A stretch of 24,776 bases of DNA. It comes from Clostridiaceae bacterium (GTDB taxonomy: Bacteria > Bacillota > Clostridia > Oscillospirales > Butyricicoccaceae). Location of the stretch: NCBI GenBank assembly GCA_018383195.1, contig JAGZOP010000031.1:1-24776 (forward strand), written 5' to 3'. The translations under genes and the position numbers were made by a program. This document shows positions 22,932-24,776 of this stretch, one piece after another; the stretch's first letter is position 1; every line of letters begins with the position of its first letter. The notes below the pieces were generated by a model. It had not been told where the DNA came from and ran no database searches. It worked only from the letters and a program-made list of their open reading frames with translations.

Positions 22932-24662
22932 TTGAATATTACCAGTTTTTCCGAACTGAACCTGCCCGAATCCATTCTGCGCGCACTGGATGATATGGGC
23001 TTTTCCGCACCGACCGAAATTCAGGCGCGCGCAATTCCCTCGATTCTTGCGGGAACAGACATCATCGGCAAAAGCCATACCGGCACCGGCAAAACCGTCG
23101 CGTTTGGCGTTCCATCCGTGATGCGCACCGAACCGACCGGCTGCACCCAAACGCTCGTCCTCTGCCCAACCCGCGAACTTGCCATGCAGGCGGAGGGGGA
23201 ACTCCGTAAAATCTGCAAATATACCGAAGGCGTACGTGTCCTCGCAGTCTATGGCGGTGATCCGATTACAACTCAAATCCGTCAGCTGAAGCGCGGCGTA
23301 GAAATTGTAGTCGGCACCCCGGGTCGCGTGATGGATCTGATGCGCCGCCATGCACTCGATCTCAATGAACTGACGCTCGCTGTGCTTGACGAAGCCGACG
23401 AAATGCTCAATATGGGATTCCGCGAAGACATCGAAACCATTCTTCAGGCAACCCCCGCAGACCGCCAGACGGTACTTTTCTCAGCAACCATGCCGCCTGA
23501 AATCCTCGAAATCACCGGAGAATATCAGAACGAGCCCGAACTGATCGAAGCCGGCAACACTGCTGAGCGCACGATGGACACCATCAGCCAGTATTATTTT
23601 GAGGTGCCGCGCGGCGAGAAAGAGCGCGCCCTCACCCTGCTGCTGCACGCGCAGCAGCCCAAGCTGTCGATCATCTTCTGCAACACCAAAAAGATGGTTG
23701 ACGAACTGGGACGCTGCCTCAGTGAGCATGGCTTCCAAGCCTCTGCCCTGCACGGCGACATGAAGCAGGATATGCGCACCTCGGTGATGAACAGCTTTAA
23801 ATCCGGCCGCACCCCCATTCTGATCGCAACCGATGTCGCTGCGCGCGGCATTGATGTGGATGATGTAGACACGGTCTACAATTTTGACATTCCGCAGGAC
23901 TTTGAATACTACATTCACCGGATCGGCCGCACCGGACGTGCAGGGCGTACCGGCGCATCCTATACGTTGATCGACGGTCCCCGTCAGGCAGCTATGATCC
24001 GCAGCATCGAACGTTTTACGCACGCAAAAATTGAACGCGCGCAGCTTCCGGACTATCAAGCCATTGCCGCGCAGCGCAGCGAATCCCTGGGCGAAACCCT
24101 GCGCGCGGAACTGCTCGAAAAGGTAAACGGCACAGACGGACGTTTTTCTGCACGACCGGTACTCGAAACACTCGAAGCCGAAGGCTATACCGCAGAACAG
24201 ATTGCAGAGGCTGCGCTCGAACATCTCATCGCCCGCGAAATGGCATGCATTCCGGAAGTCCGTGCGCCCAAGCCGGTACAGCCCAAACCGCTCACAGAGC
24301 TTCACGAGGGCTGCGTACGTCTGCGCGTTTCGGTTGGCCGCAGCCGCAAAGTTGCACCGAATCACATCGTTGTAGCCATCGCTGAGGCAACCGGCATCTC
24401 AGGCAAGCGTATCGGCAAAATTCAGTGCTATAGCGATTATTCTCTCGTCGAAGTGCCTCAGGAACTGTCCCGCCGCATCATCCGGGAAGTATCTGGTGTG
24501 CCGATCGGCGGCGTACCGGCAAATATCCGTTTATATCAGGAAAGTTCGCGTTCCTCCGAAAACCATCGCCCACGCCGCGACGGACGCAAACCGGATTCCC
24601 GCAAACCATATAGGACTCACCGCAATCCGGGCAAACCTTCCGGTCGCCGCAACAAAAAATAA
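22932..24662 (+). CDS. deaD: DEAD-box ATP-dependent RNA helicase with DbpA-type RNA-binding domain
   Basis: This 576-residue helicase has all family motifs: Q-motif (FSELNLPESILRALDDMGFSAPTEIQ at 6-31, shown by its ends FSEL and TEIQ), SHTGTGKT (48-55), PTRELA (79-84), TPGRV (129-133), DEAD (153-156), SAT (184-186), ATDVAARGIDV (299-309) and HRIGRTGRAG (329-338). A DbpA/CsdA-type RNA-binding domain follows (about 461-536), then a basic tail rich in Arg, Lys, Ser and Pro. This points to DeaD/CsdA-type work in ribosome assembly or cold-stress RNA unwinding. Translation starts at TTG 22932, with AGGAGG six nt upstream; an in-frame ATG at 22884 lies in a terminator loop and is unlikely. The right IS lies 18 nt after the stop codon. 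Confidence 0.94.
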   Translation: MNITSFSELNLPESILRALDDMGFSAPTEIQARAIPSILAGTDIIGKSHTGTGKTVAFGVPSVMRTEPTGCTQTLVLCPTRELAMQAEGELRKICKYTEGVRVLAVYGGDPITTQIRQLKRGVEIVVGTPGRVMDLMRRHALDLNELTLAVLDEADEMLNMGFREDIETILQATPADRQTVLFSATMPPEILEITGEYQNEPELIEAGNTAERTMDTISQYYFEVPRGEKERALTLLLHAQQPKLSIIFCNTKKMVDELGRCLSEHGFQASALHGDMKQDMRTSVMNSFKSGRTPILIATDVAARGIDVDDVDTVYNFDIPQDFEYYIHRIGRTGRAGRTGASYTLIDGPRQAAMIRSIERFTHAKIERAQLPDYQAIAAQRSESLGETLRAELLEKVNGTDGRFSARPVLETLEAEGYTAEQIAEAALEHLIAREMACIPEVRAPKPVQPKPLTELHEGCVRLRVSVGRSRKVAPNHIVVAIAEATGISGKRIGKIQCYSDYSLVEVPQELSRRIIREVSGVPIGGVPANIRLYQESSRSSENHRPRRDGRKPDSRKPYRTHRNPGKPSGRRNKK

Positions 24663-24687
24663 CCGTCAACGTCCCGGCTTTGAACTG

Positions 24688-24734
24688 CACCCCATTTGTT
24701 AGACAGTATGATATACTATCTAAGAAGTGGGGTG
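24688..24734 (+). repeat. Subterminal IS hairpin covering the transposase ribosome site
   Basis: CACCCCA (24688-24694) pairs with TGGGGTG (24728-24734), and TTAGACAGTAT (24699-24709) pairs with ATACTATCTAA (24713-24723) with one mismatch, around a GAT loop and symmetric 4-nt internal loops. The 3' arm contains the purine-rich ribosome site (AAGTGGGG) for the ATG at 24742. The left copy has the same hairpin at 46-92. Confidence 0.75.
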
Positions 24735-24741
24735 TTTTATT

Positions 24742-24776
24742 ATGCCAAAAGGAGTGCCACATAAACGATATACGCC
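24742..24776 (+). CDS. IS3-family transposase OrfA, N-terminal fragment
   Basis: ATG at 24742 opens MPKGVPHKRYT and runs off the window, identical to the left copy. Such proteins normally supply the helix-turn-helix part of an OrfAB transposase made by frameshifting. Only 11 codons are visible, so the family assignment leans on the terminal sequence. Confidence 0.6.
   Translation, partial: MPKGVPHKRYT

Larger units (their letters stand above)
24681..24776 (+). mobile_element. IS3-family insertion sequence, right copy, 5' end only
   Basis: The 96 nt are the exact reverse complement of 4-99. The element starts with TGAACTGCACCCC, carries a large hairpin (24688-24734) and opens a transposase frame at 24742. 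It inserted 18 nt after the helicase stop codon, and any terminator of that gene is displaced or lost. The rest of the element lies beyond the window. Confidence 0.8.

Noticed and set aside
23481..24365. 294-codon minus-strand open frame
   Set aside because: Antisense to the helicase gene; composition is that of a shadow frame.
1..24776. CRISPR arrays, tRNA or rRNA genes, prophage or toxin-antitoxin modules
   Set aside because: No regularly spaced repeats, no tRNA-like cloverleaf or rRNA sequence and no such proteins were seen in reading both strands.

Overview
The window reads as chromosomal DNA of a moderate-GC Firmicute (Bacillota, class Clostridia, probably a gut Oscillospirales relative). 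The reasons are strong AGGAGG ribosome sites, a FabT/FabK-type fatty-acid cluster, consensus sigma-A promoters, a cobalamin riboswitch and a clostridial-style GluRS/GlnRS pair. The genus is inference. Both ends carry the same 96 nt of an IS3-family element in inverted, outward orientation, so the segment is probably bounded by two IS copies, or is an assembly contig broken at them.

Layout. 1-99: left IS end, which truncates a sugar-isomerase/inosose-dehydratase-like gene. 100-3191 (+): remnant of that gene, a Gfo/Idh/MocA oxidoreductase and a YidK-like sodium:solute symporter, forming a sugar or polyol operon that ends in a terminator. 3466-6828 (+): gltX and glnS. 6927-7562 (-): an orphan corrinoid (B12-binding) protein. 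7563-8316: a long non-coding region, all on the minus strand, with promoter, cobalamin riboswitch, terminator, a structured RNA with its own terminator, then the corrinoid-protein leader. 8317-9726 (-): MocR/GntR-aminotransferase regulator. 9810-12104 (-): fabT, a DegV/FakB-like fatty-acid-binding protein and an AEC transporter. 12258-13391 (-): ROK regulator. 13513-21669 (-): type II fatty-acid synthesis operon in the order fabH, fabK, fabG, fabF, accB, fabZ, accC, accD, accA, acpP. 21891-22808 (+): fabD, divergent from fabH. 22932-24662 (+): DEAD-box RNA helicase. 24681-24776: right IS end.

How the genes fit together. The acc genes make malonyl-CoA, FabD loads it on AcpP, FabH starts chains, FabF, FabG, FabZ and FabK elongate them, and FabT probably represses the system. 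The DegV/FakB-like protein may feed exogenous fatty acids into the same acyl-ACP signal. FabD and the fabH operon fire from two overlapping, fully consensus, opposed promoters that share one FabT-like inverted repeat.

Most unusual region: 7563-8316. A cobalamin riboswitch with its own promoter is followed by no ORF but by a terminator-ended stem-loop RNA. The 18-nt loop and upper stem of that RNA can pair (18 bp, one mismatch, one 4-nt bulge) with the 5' leader of the adjacent corrinoid-protein mRNA. This suggests a B12-controlled small RNA acting on a B12-dependent protein; the function is inferred from sequence only.
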